In this document: piece by piece, positions 57,411 through 64,000 of the stretch
Numbering within the stretch: position 1 is the stretch's first letter
How the letters are laid out: every line of letters starts with the position of its first letter
From: a virus
IMG/VR virus record: IMGVR_UViG_3300046011_005443
Span: 39,121 to 103,120 of that record
DNA: 64,000 nt
Strand: one strand, 5' to 3'
Notes under the pieces: generated by a model
Told to the model about the DNA's origin: nothing
The model's database searches: none
What the model saw: only the letters and a program-made list of their open reading frames with translations
Program-made: the position numbers and the translations under genes

Positions 57411-58077
57411 GTGCGAACATTGCAATAAATTATTTGCCAAAGAAAAAACTTTGGTAGTGCATATTTGTGAACAAAAGCGTCGCCATCTTAGCCGCAATGA
57501 AAAACATGTGCTAATGGGATTGTTGACATTCCAAAGATTCTATCAGCTCACACAAAAAGCACAACAGCCCAAGACCTTTGAAGAGTTTGCCACTTCTAGT
57601 TTCTATACAGCCTTTGTGAAATTTGGCAGTTTCTTGGTTAATACAGCGCCTATATATCCTGAGCGATTTGTAGACTACGTGGTCAAGAGCGGAGTTAAAC
57701 TAGATCATTGGTGCAGAGATGAATTGTATCAAAGCTATATCGCAGATTTAATCAAAGTAGAGCCTGCTGATGGTGCCATACAACGCAGTATCATGACCAT
57801 GATGTCATGGGCGGAATCAAACTCTGCAGCATGGGAACATTATTTTGCCTATGTAAATCTAAACAGAGCCACTCATGATATCAAAGAAGGATTAGTAAGT
57901 CCTTGGATGATATTGAATACTCGATCAGGCAAAGAAATGTTGACCCGCATGAACGATGAACAATTAGAAATCATCGGGCCTATGATAGATCCTCAGTTTT
58001 GGTTGCGTAGATTTAAAGCTCTGCCAGCAGATCATGAATTAGTAAAAGATGTCATCAAGGAGGCCAAAATACTGTGA
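57394..58077 (+). CDS. Zinc-finger-start protein of unknown function
   Basis: 227 residues from ATG 57394 inside gp62. Residues 5-31 carry C7-x2-C10, H23, C25 and H31, resembling a variant C2H2 finger. The rest (VLMGLLTFQRFYQLTQ onward) is helical with 'FVKFGSFLVN' and 'WCRDELYQSYIADLI'. Probably a nucleic-acid-associated protein; the family appears in T4-like marine phages next to gp62. No enzymatic motif. Confidence 0.65.
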   Translation: MQLNFKCEHCNKLFAKEKTLVVHICEQKRRHLSRNEKHVLMGLLTFQRFYQLTQKAQQPKTFEEFATSSFYTAFVKFGSFLVNTAPIYPERFVDYVVKSGVKLDHWCRDELYQSYIADLIKVEPADGAIQRSIMTMMSWAESNSAAWEHYFAYVNLNRATHDIKEGLVSPWMILNTRSGKEMLTRMNDEQLEIIGPMIDPQFWLRRFKALPADHELVKDVIKEAKIL

Positions 58078-58271
58078 CTGAAGAAAACAAACAAGAATTA
58101 ATTTCTAGTGATGACATAGATATAGAAGTAATGACTACAGAAGAAGATAGTGAACACTGTGTATATGTTAAATTTTCAAACTTTGCAGATGAAGAATCTG
58201 CAGAAGAATATGCAGCATTTTTAGCAGAGACACTTCCGTTGTTGCTATTCGAAACAACAAGGATGCAGTAA
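58074..58271 (+). CDS. Small acidic protein
   Basis: 65 residues from GTG 58074 overlapping the previous stop. 18 Asp/Glu residues; 'VYVKFSNFADEESAEEYAAF' suggests a small alpha-beta domain. Stop overlaps the next ATG by one base. Part of the gp62-DnaE-like run, function unknown. Confidence 0.6.
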   Translation: MTEENKQELISSDDIDIEVMTTEEDSEHCVYVKFSNFADEESAEEYAAFLAETLPLLLFETTRMQ

Positions 58272-58483
58272 TGTCAAGACAACTCATAGACGGAACCACA
58301 GTTCAAGAATACAATACGGCAGTAGAATTAACAATTACAACTAAATGCCCAGAGAAATGGTTGTTGGTTGATAGAGAGACTGGCGAGATATATACTCCTT
58401 ACACCACACCCGGGCCTAGACAGTGGAAGAAGATAGACTATGCTACATGGACTCCACCCGCAGAGATCAAAAACAATGCCTGA
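58271..58483 (+). CDS. Small conserved protein
   Basis: 70 residues. 'PEKWLLVDRETGEIYTPY' then a Gly/Pro/Trp turn and 'YATWTPPAEI'. A beta-hairpin-like protein that resembles small genes found beside replication genes in T4-like phages. Overlaps the DnaE-like gene by eight bases. Confidence 0.6.
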   Translation: MSRQLIDGTTVQEYNTAVELTITTKCPEKWLLVDRETGEIYTPYTTPGPRQWKKIDYATWTPPAEIKNNA

Positions 58484-59054
58484 TATCGACATAGACTTTG
58501 TAGACAGAGCCCATGCTCTAAAGTTATTCAAGCATGTGCCAGCCAGCCGTGTTGACAACGAAACTCTGACCAAACACAACACCGGTGTGTATTTACATAG
58601 TGTTCCAATGAATGCTGAGAAAGCTGTGTGCAGTATACCATACGATCATGCAGCAGCCGAAGAATATTTCAAGATTGATTTTTTAAATGTTGGCATTTAC
58701 AAAGGTGTTCGAGATGAGGCGCACCTTATTCAACTCATGGAGACTGAGCCATTATGGGATCTACTACAAGACGAAGAGTTTATCCAGAATCTGTTTCATG
58801 TGAACGGTCATGGATCTATACTAAGAAAGATGGAACCAAAATCTATCGAACAACTAGCAGCCGTTTTAGCGATGATCCGACCAGCGAAACGTTATCTGAT
58901 TGGGAAAGAATGGACCACGGTGATGACGGAAGTTTGGACGAAACCCGACAATGAAGAATATTTCTTCAAACAATCGCATGCCACTGCCTATGCTGTAGCT
59001 ATTGTGGTGCAGATGAATTTGATCTGTGAGCAGATCAGTTACGGGTATAGTTAA
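58476..59054 (+). CDS. Miniature DNA polymerase III alpha (DnaE)-like protein
   Basis: 192 residues, whereas DnaE has about 1,160. Blocks of the DnaE catalytic core occur in the same order: MPDIDIDF (residues 1-8; the two catalytic Asp of MPDFDVDF), 'KHNTGVYL' (33-40), KIDFLNV (66-72; the third Asp of KFDFLGL), 'LWDLLQDEEFIQNLF' with 'RKMEPKSIEQLAAVLAMIRP' (to 126; as FQLES...FEDMIALVALFRPGP), and 'YFFKQSHATAYA' (152-163; as GFNKSHSAAYA). The PHP, most of the fingers, and the beta-binding and OB domains are missing. I recall similar proteins in T4-like cyanophages. Polymerase activity is unlikely; role unknown. Confidence 0.75.
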   Translation: MPDIDIDFVDRAHALKLFKHVPASRVDNETLTKHNTGVYLHSVPMNAEKAVCSIPYDHAAAEEYFKIDFLNVGIYKGVRDEAHLIQLMETEPLWDLLQDEEFIQNLFHVNGHGSILRKMEPKSIEQLAAVLAMIRPAKRYLIGKEWTTVMTEVWTKPDNEEYFFKQSHATAYAVAIVVQMNLICEQISYGYS

Positions 59055-59815
59055 TGTTTTTTCAAGATGTAGAATTAATTTCTAGACCAAACGGTAGAGA
59101 AAAAGTAATTTTTCAATGTGATGAGAATTATTTTATAAATTATGGAATTTATAATTTATTTTCTTGCGACAATCACGGTCACGACGTTCATTTACATTTA
59201 ATAAATCCTTCCGATTTACTACTTGAGCAAATTAAAAATTTAAAATTATCAATCGATCTTTCAATTAGTAAAGAGAAGTTAACAACTACAAATATTAATT
59301 TTTATAAACTAAAAAGTTATTATTTTTGTTCGAGATATTTTATTTCTAATCTATTGTTCGAACAAAATTTAATTTCTAAAGCATACATAGTAGACGCAGA
59401 TATTATTTTTAATGAAAGAATAAATTTTGACAATAGCGTAGAGTTGGGTATTCTATATTATCCACAGTATGATACTTTGTGGAAGAAAACCGGAGCTAAT
59501 TTTCTTTATGTTACTGACAAAAGAAAAAACTTTATAAAAAATATTGTAAATTTATACAACGAAAAAATTCAACATATTCCGTTTGAAACTATTACCGAAA
59601 ATATGGAAAAACTGCAAAGAGCGAATATGTATGGATTAGATCAGGTCTGCATGTCGGAACTAATAACTCAAGAACACGATTTTTTTAATTTGTGCAATTT
59701 AGAAAATTTTGTAACTAAAAAGCAAGATTCTAAGATTTGGTCTCTAACAGGTCCTTGGAAAAAGAATCCCGATATAAAAAAATTATTAGAAAAACAAGTT
59801 AACCGATCTTTCTAA
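59054..59815 (+). CDS. GT8-like glycosyltransferase, AT-rich
   Basis: 253 residues, overlapping the upstream stop by one base (TAATG). 'VIFQCDENYFINYGIYNLFS', 'AYIVDADIIFNERINFDNSV' (D-A-D metal site) and 'YGLDQVCMSEL' form the GT8-like order found also at 55947. Codon use is markedly AT-rich compared with the preceding replication genes, a sign of later acquisition. It ends against a convergent gene. Sugar and acceptor unknown. Confidence 0.7.
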   Translation: MFFQDVELISRPNGREKVIFQCDENYFINYGIYNLFSCDNHGHDVHLHLINPSDLLLEQIKNLKLSIDLSISKEKLTTTNINFYKLKSYYFCSRYFISNLLFEQNLISKAYIVDADIIFNERINFDNSVELGILYYPQYDTLWKKTGANFLYVTDKRKNFIKNIVNLYNEKIQHIPFETITENMEKLQRANMYGLDQVCMSELITQEHDFFNLCNLENFVTKKQDSKIWSLTGPWKKNPDIKKLLEKQVNRSF

Positions 59816-60170
59816 CTAGAGTAATCGACTTACGCTTGATTCGTTTGACAATAATGTCATTTAAACTAGTGCAGGGACCGTGCATGAGTTTGACATCTTT
59901 AGTTGAAAAATTTCTAATTACGTATCGAAATTCAATGATTTCTCTGGCCAAGAAAATGTTGATAGGAATTTGCCTGTTCGACTCCCACCACCAGGCTTCG
60001 CCTAGTTCTAGAAATCGCTGTTTTTCCTCGTCTGTTTTTATCATAGAATAGTCATACATACTAGTGACTTGAGCATCTTGGTTAATAATGATGCCCACAT
60101 ATTCATGGTTAACATGCACTATAACACTGATAAAGGGAAAATTTTCTTGTAGGTTAGTTGTTATTCTCAT
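59799..60170 (-). CDS. Hypothetical protein on the opposite strand
   Basis: 123 residues. 'FPFISVIVHVNHEYVGIIIN' is a beta start; 'QRFLELGEAWWWESNRQIPI' is a Trp-rich helix; the C-terminus is basic. The 3' end overlaps the convergent GT8-like gene by 17 bases. No clear promoter element on this strand. Function unknown. Confidence 0.6.
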   Translation of the reverse strand: MRITTNLQENFPFISVIVHVNHEYVGIIINQDAQVTSMYDYSMIKTDEEKQRFLELGEAWWWESNRQIPINIFLAREIIEFRYVIRNFSTKDVKLMHGPCTSLNDIIVKRIKRKSITLVRKIG

Positions 60171-60172
60171 TC

Positions 60173-60180
60173 GATAAATA
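60173..60180 (+). promoter_or_regulatory. Late promoter element
   Basis: GATAAATA, 21 bases before the ATG at 60202, with an AAAGG in the leader. Marks the following gene as late in contrast to the early gp61 unit after it. Confidence 0.55.
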
Positions 60181-60201
60181 CTGCTAAAGGTCCGTTAGTG
60201 T

Positions 60202-61284
60202 ATGCAATTTAATCCTGTTTATTTATATGTCAACAAACTCGATGTATTTACCACCCCGGCGGACACTTGGTCAACTGAGAGGTATCGCAGAGTGTATAAC
60301 AGAAATCTAAAAATATTTCGAGGTGTTGATAATCGCATTGACATCCAAGTTCGTAATAGTGATCAAAAGGCCAGCAACATTGCGGGCAGCACTTTGGTAT
60401 TTAATCTCGTCAGTCAAGACACTAAAGATTTAGTGCTACAAAAAGACTTCACTGCTATGGATCTTGCTACCGGCAAGGTCACTGTGATTGTTACTGCCGA
60501 CGAACTGCTGGATCTTAATACAGGATTCTATAACTACAGCATAGTCAAAGAAGTTCGATCTACAGTAGACAGCACAGACTATATAGTAAATTCTAAAATG
60601 CCTTTATATATGGACAGCCAATATGATACTATAGGCACCTTAGAAATCACTGGCGATGTATACGGCGGGGTAGCAGACAGTGTAATAGTAGACACATTTA
60701 ATTATACCAATCCTTTCACTCAAGGTGCCACTGATCCTCAACCATTTTACACCAGTGCTATTATAGATGCTCGTCCTAAAACATCGCCAGCCTATCCTAT
60801 TCACACATTTCAATTTTACTCTACTAATTACAAAGGCACAGTAGAGATACAGGCCAGTTTAGACGATCAAGGAGCCACACCAAGAGAGACTAAATGGATC
60901 ACAGTGTCTACCGTGGATCTTGATACCGAACAGTATAAAAACGTCACAGGCAAGTATAATTGGTTTAGAATCAAACACACTCCAGGCGAAATTTCCAGCG
61001 TCGCAAGATTTACCATAGCTCAAACTCTTCTACTAACATATAATGTTACTATTGGTGAGATTGGCAAAGGTTATGATGTAGGTGATATTATTGTCATCAC
61101 AGGTAATAAATTGGGTGGAGAATTGGGAACCAATGATCTCACTATCACGGTTTCTGCTGTTAATGCAGACGGCGGCATTACTGGATTTACATATACCGGC
61201 CTTTCATATAATGGAGTCAAAACATTTGTGTTAAATGACTCTAATATTCCTGTTGGAACCATTGACAAGATACTGTATAGATAG
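60202..61284 (+). CDS. Virion structural protein with Ig-like N-terminus
   Basis: 360 residues. Residues 20-140 contain an Ig-like set of strands as in phage baseplate upper proteins ('RGVDNRIDIQVRNSDQKASN', 'VTVIVTADELLDLNTGFYNY'). The middle holds 'TFQFYSTNYKGTVEIQASLD'. Residues about 290-345 include 'GKGYDVGDIIVITGNKLGG' and N-D-L-T-I-T-V, a module shared with the gene at 1-3892. Late element upstream and no enzyme motif, so a baseplate or fibre-attachment protein is likely. Confidence 0.65.
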   Translation: MQFNPVYLYVNKLDVFTTPADTWSTERYRRVYNRNLKIFRGVDNRIDIQVRNSDQKASNIAGSTLVFNLVSQDTKDLVLQKDFTAMDLATGKVTVIVTADELLDLNTGFYNYSIVKEVRSTVDSTDYIVNSKMPLYMDSQYDTIGTLEITGDVYGGVADSVIVDTFNYTNPFTQGATDPQPFYTSAIIDARPKTSPAYPIHTFQFYSTNYKGTVEIQASLDDQGATPRETKWITVSTVDLDTEQYKNVTGKYNWFRIKHTPGEISSVARFTIAQTLLLTYNVTIGEIGKGYDVGDIIVITGNKLGGELGTNDLTITVSAVNADGGITGFTYTGLSYNGVKTFVLNDSNIPVGTIDKILYR

Positions 61285-61290
61285 TATACT
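61262..61290 (+). promoter_or_regulatory. Consensus sigma-70 promoter, leaderless geometry
   Basis: TTGACA (61262-61267), 17 bases, TATACT (61285-61290), six bases, ATG 61297. The design is identical to the promoter at 46257-46285, and it lies inside the end of the upstream gene. Confidence 0.85.
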
Positions 61291-61296
61291 TGTAGT

Positions 61297-62316
61297 ATGA
61301 CTCTTGTCGTTGATAAATTTCGAACACTGCTCCCACCTCGTGCTAAATCGAGCCCATCAGGATGGACATCATTCAATGCACCCTGCTGTCAACATCGAGG
61401 GCATAGTCCTGATACTCGCAAACGTGCCGGCATAAGATTTGACGGTGATGGTGTAATCTATAACTGTTTCAATTGCAAATTTACCACAGGGTGGCAACCT
61501 GGTAGCACCATAGGCGAAAAGATGAAAACGCTGTGCAGATGGTTAGGCGCCAGCGAAGACACTATTAAAGAACTAGTGTTCGAAGCCATGAGAACAGAAG
61601 GCGATGATTACCGCCCAGAACACCAGGAAATCAAGCTAGAATTCACAGACAAACAATTACCAGAGGGTGCAATGCCTTTGTTAGAATGGCTAGATGCTAA
61701 ATTAACTACTGAAGAAGAGCAAAAGTTAGTAGAAGTTGTTGAATATGTAGTTAGTAGAGGATACGATCCCACTAGCGAAAACTTCTACTGGAGTCCCGCA
61801 CCAGGATATGTTGATAGAGTAATTATTCCCTTTAGGTGGCAAGGACGTATTGTAGGTAATACTGCAAGAAAAGTAACTGCCGGAAAACCTAAATATCTAT
61901 CAGATCAGCATCCTCATTTTGTTTTCAATTTTGATCAACAAAAAGAAAATCAGAAGTATATATTTGTGTGTGAAGGCCCGTTTGATGCCTTGGCCATTGA
62001 CGGTGTAGCCCTTCTTACCAACGAGATTGCCGAACAACAAAGTAGAATAATTAACAGTCTAGGTGCAGAAGTTATTGTGATCCCAGACCAAGATCGAGCA
62101 GGATTGGTGTTGTATGATCGTGCAGCAGAACTTGGTTGGTCAGTGGCTATACCAAATTGGGATGCCGATGTCAAAGATGTAGCAGATGCAGTATATCGTT
62201 ATGGGAAGTTATTTGTGCTTGTAGATGCAATAAAAACAGCACAACAAGGACAGATTAAAATTAACATGGCCAAGAAACAACAAGAACATAAATTAGAAAG
62301 GTTAGAAAATGTTTAA
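61297..62316 (+). CDS. 61: DNA primase gp61
   Basis: 339 residues (T4: 342). The N-terminal zinc ribbon has C30-C31-x-H33 and C57-x2-C60. The TOPRIM half has 'IFVCEGPFDALAIDG' near 222-236 and 'VIVIPDQDRAG' near 260-270. gp61 makes RNA primers with helicase gp41, whose probable gene starts at 63909. Perfect consensus -35 upstream and start codon at predicted +1. Overlaps the next small gene by eight bases. Confidence 0.92.
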   Translation: MTLVVDKFRTLLPPRAKSSPSGWTSFNAPCCQHRGHSPDTRKRAGIRFDGDGVIYNCFNCKFTTGWQPGSTIGEKMKTLCRWLGASEDTIKELVFEAMRTEGDDYRPEHQEIKLEFTDKQLPEGAMPLLEWLDAKLTTEEEQKLVEVVEYVVSRGYDPTSENFYWSPAPGYVDRVIIPFRWQGRIVGNTARKVTAGKPKYLSDQHPHFVFNFDQQKENQKYIFVCEGPFDALAIDGVALLTNEIAEQQSRIINSLGAEVIVIPDQDRAGLVLYDRAAELGWSVAIPNWDADVKDVADAVYRYGKLFVLVDAIKTAQQGQIKINMAKKQQEHKLERLENV

Positions 62317-62425
62317 AAAAATTATAGATTTTCTGCTCTACCCTTGGAACAGATATCAAGAACACCGAAGATTCAAACGTAGATTAAAAGAGCTACGTAA
62401 ACGTGATCCTTTTATCTACAAATGA
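62309..62425 (+). CDS. Small basic protein with N-terminal hydrophobic segment
   Basis: 38 residues, too short for most gene finders, overlapping gp61 and the next gene (ATGA). 'MFKKIIDFLLYPWNRYQEHR' followed by RFKRRLKEL and a C-terminal RDPFIYK. I recall nearly identical short proteins in T4-like cyanophages, ending in the same RDPFIYK. The amphipathic start could attach to membrane. Function unknown. Confidence 0.7.
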   Translation: MFKKIIDFLLYPWNRYQEHRRFKRRLKELRKRDPFIYK

Positions 62426-63891
62426 TTACCTGGGGAATTTCTGCCGCTAGTCACAACGCTGCATTAGCAGTGTTTGAAGACGACAAATTGATTTTCGCTA
62501 GTGAAAGCGAAAGATTCAGCGGAATAAAAAACGATGCCGATCTAGATCAAAAACTAGTAGATCATGCACGAACGTTTGGCGAGCCTGATCTTGTGTGTTG
62601 GTATGAACGTCCTTGGTTAAAAACCCTAAGACAGCTCACTGCCGGGCAAGGATGGCAGAATAATAATGTAAAAGATTATCTTAGAAAGTTTAACATTCGA
62701 GCACCAATCAAAACTTTTGGACATCATCAAACACATGCCGCCGCAGGATATTATACCAGCGAATTTGACAATGCCTGTGTGCTAGTAATCGATGCCATTG
62801 GTGAATTTGAATGCCTAACACAATGGGATGCTGTTGGTAATAACTTACATAAACGGTATAGTCTAGAATATCCAAATAGTCTAGGATTGTTTTATTCCGC
62901 AATGACACAACGCTGCGGACTAAAACCCAACGAAGAAGAATATATCTTAATGGGCATGGCAGCATTGGGAAATCCAAAAAGATTTCTCAGAGATCTACTA
63001 GATGATTTTGTTAGTTTACCCAATGACGATTATGAGCATGTTTACAGGATCAAACAAAATCTACATCGTGGATGCACATGGTGGCGACCTGAATTAACAA
63101 CACAGCAAGATTTTTACGATATAGCAGCAGCCACACAAGCTGTGTATGAAATGGCATTTGAGAGAGCGTTGCAGCAGGCCGTAAGATCTAGTTCAAGTAG
63201 AAATCTAGTGTTGATGGGCGGTTGCGCTCTAAACTGTGCAGCTAATCCCATAGCCTACAAATATTTTGATCGAGTTTGGATCATGCCTGCACCCGGCGAC
63301 AGTGGCAGCAGTATTGGTGCAGTATTGGCACATAAGAAAAAACACATAGAATGGACTGGTCCGTATTTGGGATATGACATGGGGTATATCTCCAGCAACG
63401 AAGATATCGTGACACATTTACTCGAATACAAGATGTGTGGTCTTGCTCGAGGCCCTGCAGAGTTTGGGCCCAGAGCGTTGGGTAACCGCAGTTTGATAGC
63501 CGATCCACGTGGTTCGGAAATCAAGGTCGCAATTAACCAGATAAAGCATCGTGAGCAGTTCAGACCCTTCGCTCCTGCAATATTAGAAGAATTCGCAAAT
63601 CAGTACTTTAAAATGCCAACAGAATCAACGACTTACATGCAATATATTTCGCCTTGTTTGAAATCTGAGTCTTTTCCGGCCATAGTGCATCTAGACAATA
63701 CCAGCCGTGTGCAGACGGTTAATAAGACTGATAATCCTCAGTTCCGCGCCTTGTTAGAGCTTTGGTATGCAAAGACTGGTTGTCCTATGTTGTTGAATAC
63801 CAGCCTAAACATCAAAGGCAAGCCTATGGTTAATGATGCTGCTGATGCAGAAAGCTGGACCCAACTGCATGGTTTACCTGTGTTCAACTAG
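62422..63891 (+). CDS. Carbamoyltransferase (NodU/CmcH family)
   Basis: 489 residues. N-terminal 'WGISAASHNAALAVFEDDKL' and 'GHHQTHAAAGYYTSEFDNA' (H101, H102, H105) and 'VLVIDAIGEFE' match the YrdC-fold/Kae1-like domain of NodU-type enzymes. 'LVLMGGCALNCAANP' and 'RGPAEFGPRALGNRSLIADP' are donor-site motifs, and 'FRPFAPAILEE' and 'LNTSLNIKGKPM' are in the C-terminal domain. These enzymes move carbamoyl groups onto sugar hydroxyls. Such genes occur in T4-like cyanophages. Substrate may be a phage- or host-made sugar. Confidence 0.9.
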   Translation: MITWGISAASHNAALAVFEDDKLIFASESERFSGIKNDADLDQKLVDHARTFGEPDLVCWYERPWLKTLRQLTAGQGWQNNNVKDYLRKFNIRAPIKTFGHHQTHAAAGYYTSEFDNACVLVIDAIGEFECLTQWDAVGNNLHKRYSLEYPNSLGLFYSAMTQRCGLKPNEEEYILMGMAALGNPKRFLRDLLDDFVSLPNDDYEHVYRIKQNLHRGCTWWRPELTTQQDFYDIAAATQAVYEMAFERALQQAVRSSSSRNLVLMGGCALNCAANPIAYKYFDRVWIMPAPGDSGSSIGAVLAHKKKHIEWTGPYLGYDMGYISSNEDIVTHLLEYKMCGLARGPAEFGPRALGNRSLIADPRGSEIKVAINQIKHREQFRPFAPAILEEFANQYFKMPTESTTYMQYISPCLKSESFPAIVHLDNTSRVQTVNKTDNPQFRALLELWYAKTGCPMLLNTSLNIKGKPMVNDAADAESWTQLHGLPVFN

Positions 63892-63901
63892 AGTGTATAA
63901 T
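63873..63901 (+). promoter_or_regulatory. Sigma-70 promoter, leaderless geometry
   Basis: TTTACC (63873-63878), 17 bases, TATAAT (63896-63901), seven bases, ATG 63909. Overlaps the end of the carbamoyltransferase gene. Confidence 0.65.
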
Positions 63902-63908
63902 ATAATAT

Positions 63909-64000
63909 ATGATAAAAACATACGATTACGAAGTGCAAAAATTATATCTTGAACTCATGCTGGCAGATGCAGAAGTATTTGTTCGATGTCAAGGTATTTT
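63909..64000 (+). CDS. 41: Probable start of replicative helicase gp41 (truncated by window end)
   Basis: Only 30 codons are visible: MIKTYDYEVQ, then KLYLELMLADAEVFVRCQ. The phrase Q-K-L-Y-L-E-L-M-L-x-D-A-E-x-x-V-R-x-Q resembles the start of helicase gp41 in marine T4-like phages, and gp61 lies just upstream. The Walker motifs would be beyond the window, so the call is tentative. Sigma-70-type promoter directly before ATG. Confidence 0.5.
   Translation, partial: MIKTYDYEVQKLYLELMLADAEVFVRCQGI

Noticed and set aside
1-64000. tRNA genes
   Set aside because: No cloverleaf with a T-arm GTTCRA and an acceptor stem was noticed in the short gaps between genes. A tRNA search program would settle it.

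Overview
The window is one AT-rich, almost gap-free stretch of a T4-like (contractile-tailed) bacteriophage genome. It resembles the marine and freshwater relatives of T4 (cyanophage and pelagiphage myoviruses) more than T4 itself. Diagnostic T4-core genes are neck gp13 and gp14, tail-sheath stabiliser gp15, dNMP kinase, sheath gp18, tube gp19, head-completion gp4, small and large terminase gp16 and gp17, gp32, UvsX, UvsY, UvsW, clamp-loader gp62, primase gp61 and a probable start of helicase gp41. No photosynthesis gene is present, so a non-cyanobacterial host is likely. A small secreted Ala/Pro/Lys-rich protein of a type I associate with beta-proteobacteria is a weak host hint. No tRNA gene, CRISPR array, insertion sequence or attachment site was seen, and no gene-free stretch exceeds about 160 bases.

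Layout. 1-6540: fibre, adhesin and other virion-surface genes (beta-propeller-like protein, glycine-rich adhesin). 6549-17269: an accessory island with nine 2-oxoglutarate/Fe(II) oxygenase-like genes, two related unknown proteins, a rubrerythrin-like protein and a fibre with two cupredoxin-like ends. 17277-27000: neck, sheath and tube genes, dNMP kinase and a degenerate HNH protein. 27057-35473: tube-like protein, gp4, terminase and head-associated proteins, including one with a capsid-targeting-like N-terminus. 35495-39121: host-like secreted protein, gp32, UvsX, UvsY. 39154-46260: nucleotidyltransferase-cupin fusion, glycosyltransferases and five related putative glycosyltransferases. 46292-48917: unknown protein plus UvsW. 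48914-56630: methyltransferases, a cupin, glycosyltransferases and a three-enzyme set for a 6-deoxy-L-HexNAc nucleotide sugar. 56684-64000: replication genes (gp62, a miniature DnaE-like protein, gp61, probable gp41), a GT8-like enzyme, a virion protein and a carbamoyltransferase.

Expression signals are unusually readable. T4-type late promoter elements (NNTAAATA) stand before many genes. At six of them the start codon lies exactly five bases after the element, where T4 transcription would begin, which predicts leaderless late mRNAs. Near-consensus sigma-70 promoters (TTGACA/TTGACC-N17-TATAAT/TATACT) precede replication genes, and several place ATG six or seven bases after the -10 box, again at the expected +1. 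Five intrinsic terminators separate units.

Functionally the window joins a virion-assembly programme, a recombination and replication module, and a large surface-chemistry repertoire (hydroxylation, glycosylation, methylation, carbamoylation). The last is either aimed at the host envelope or used to decorate phage fibres and adhesins.
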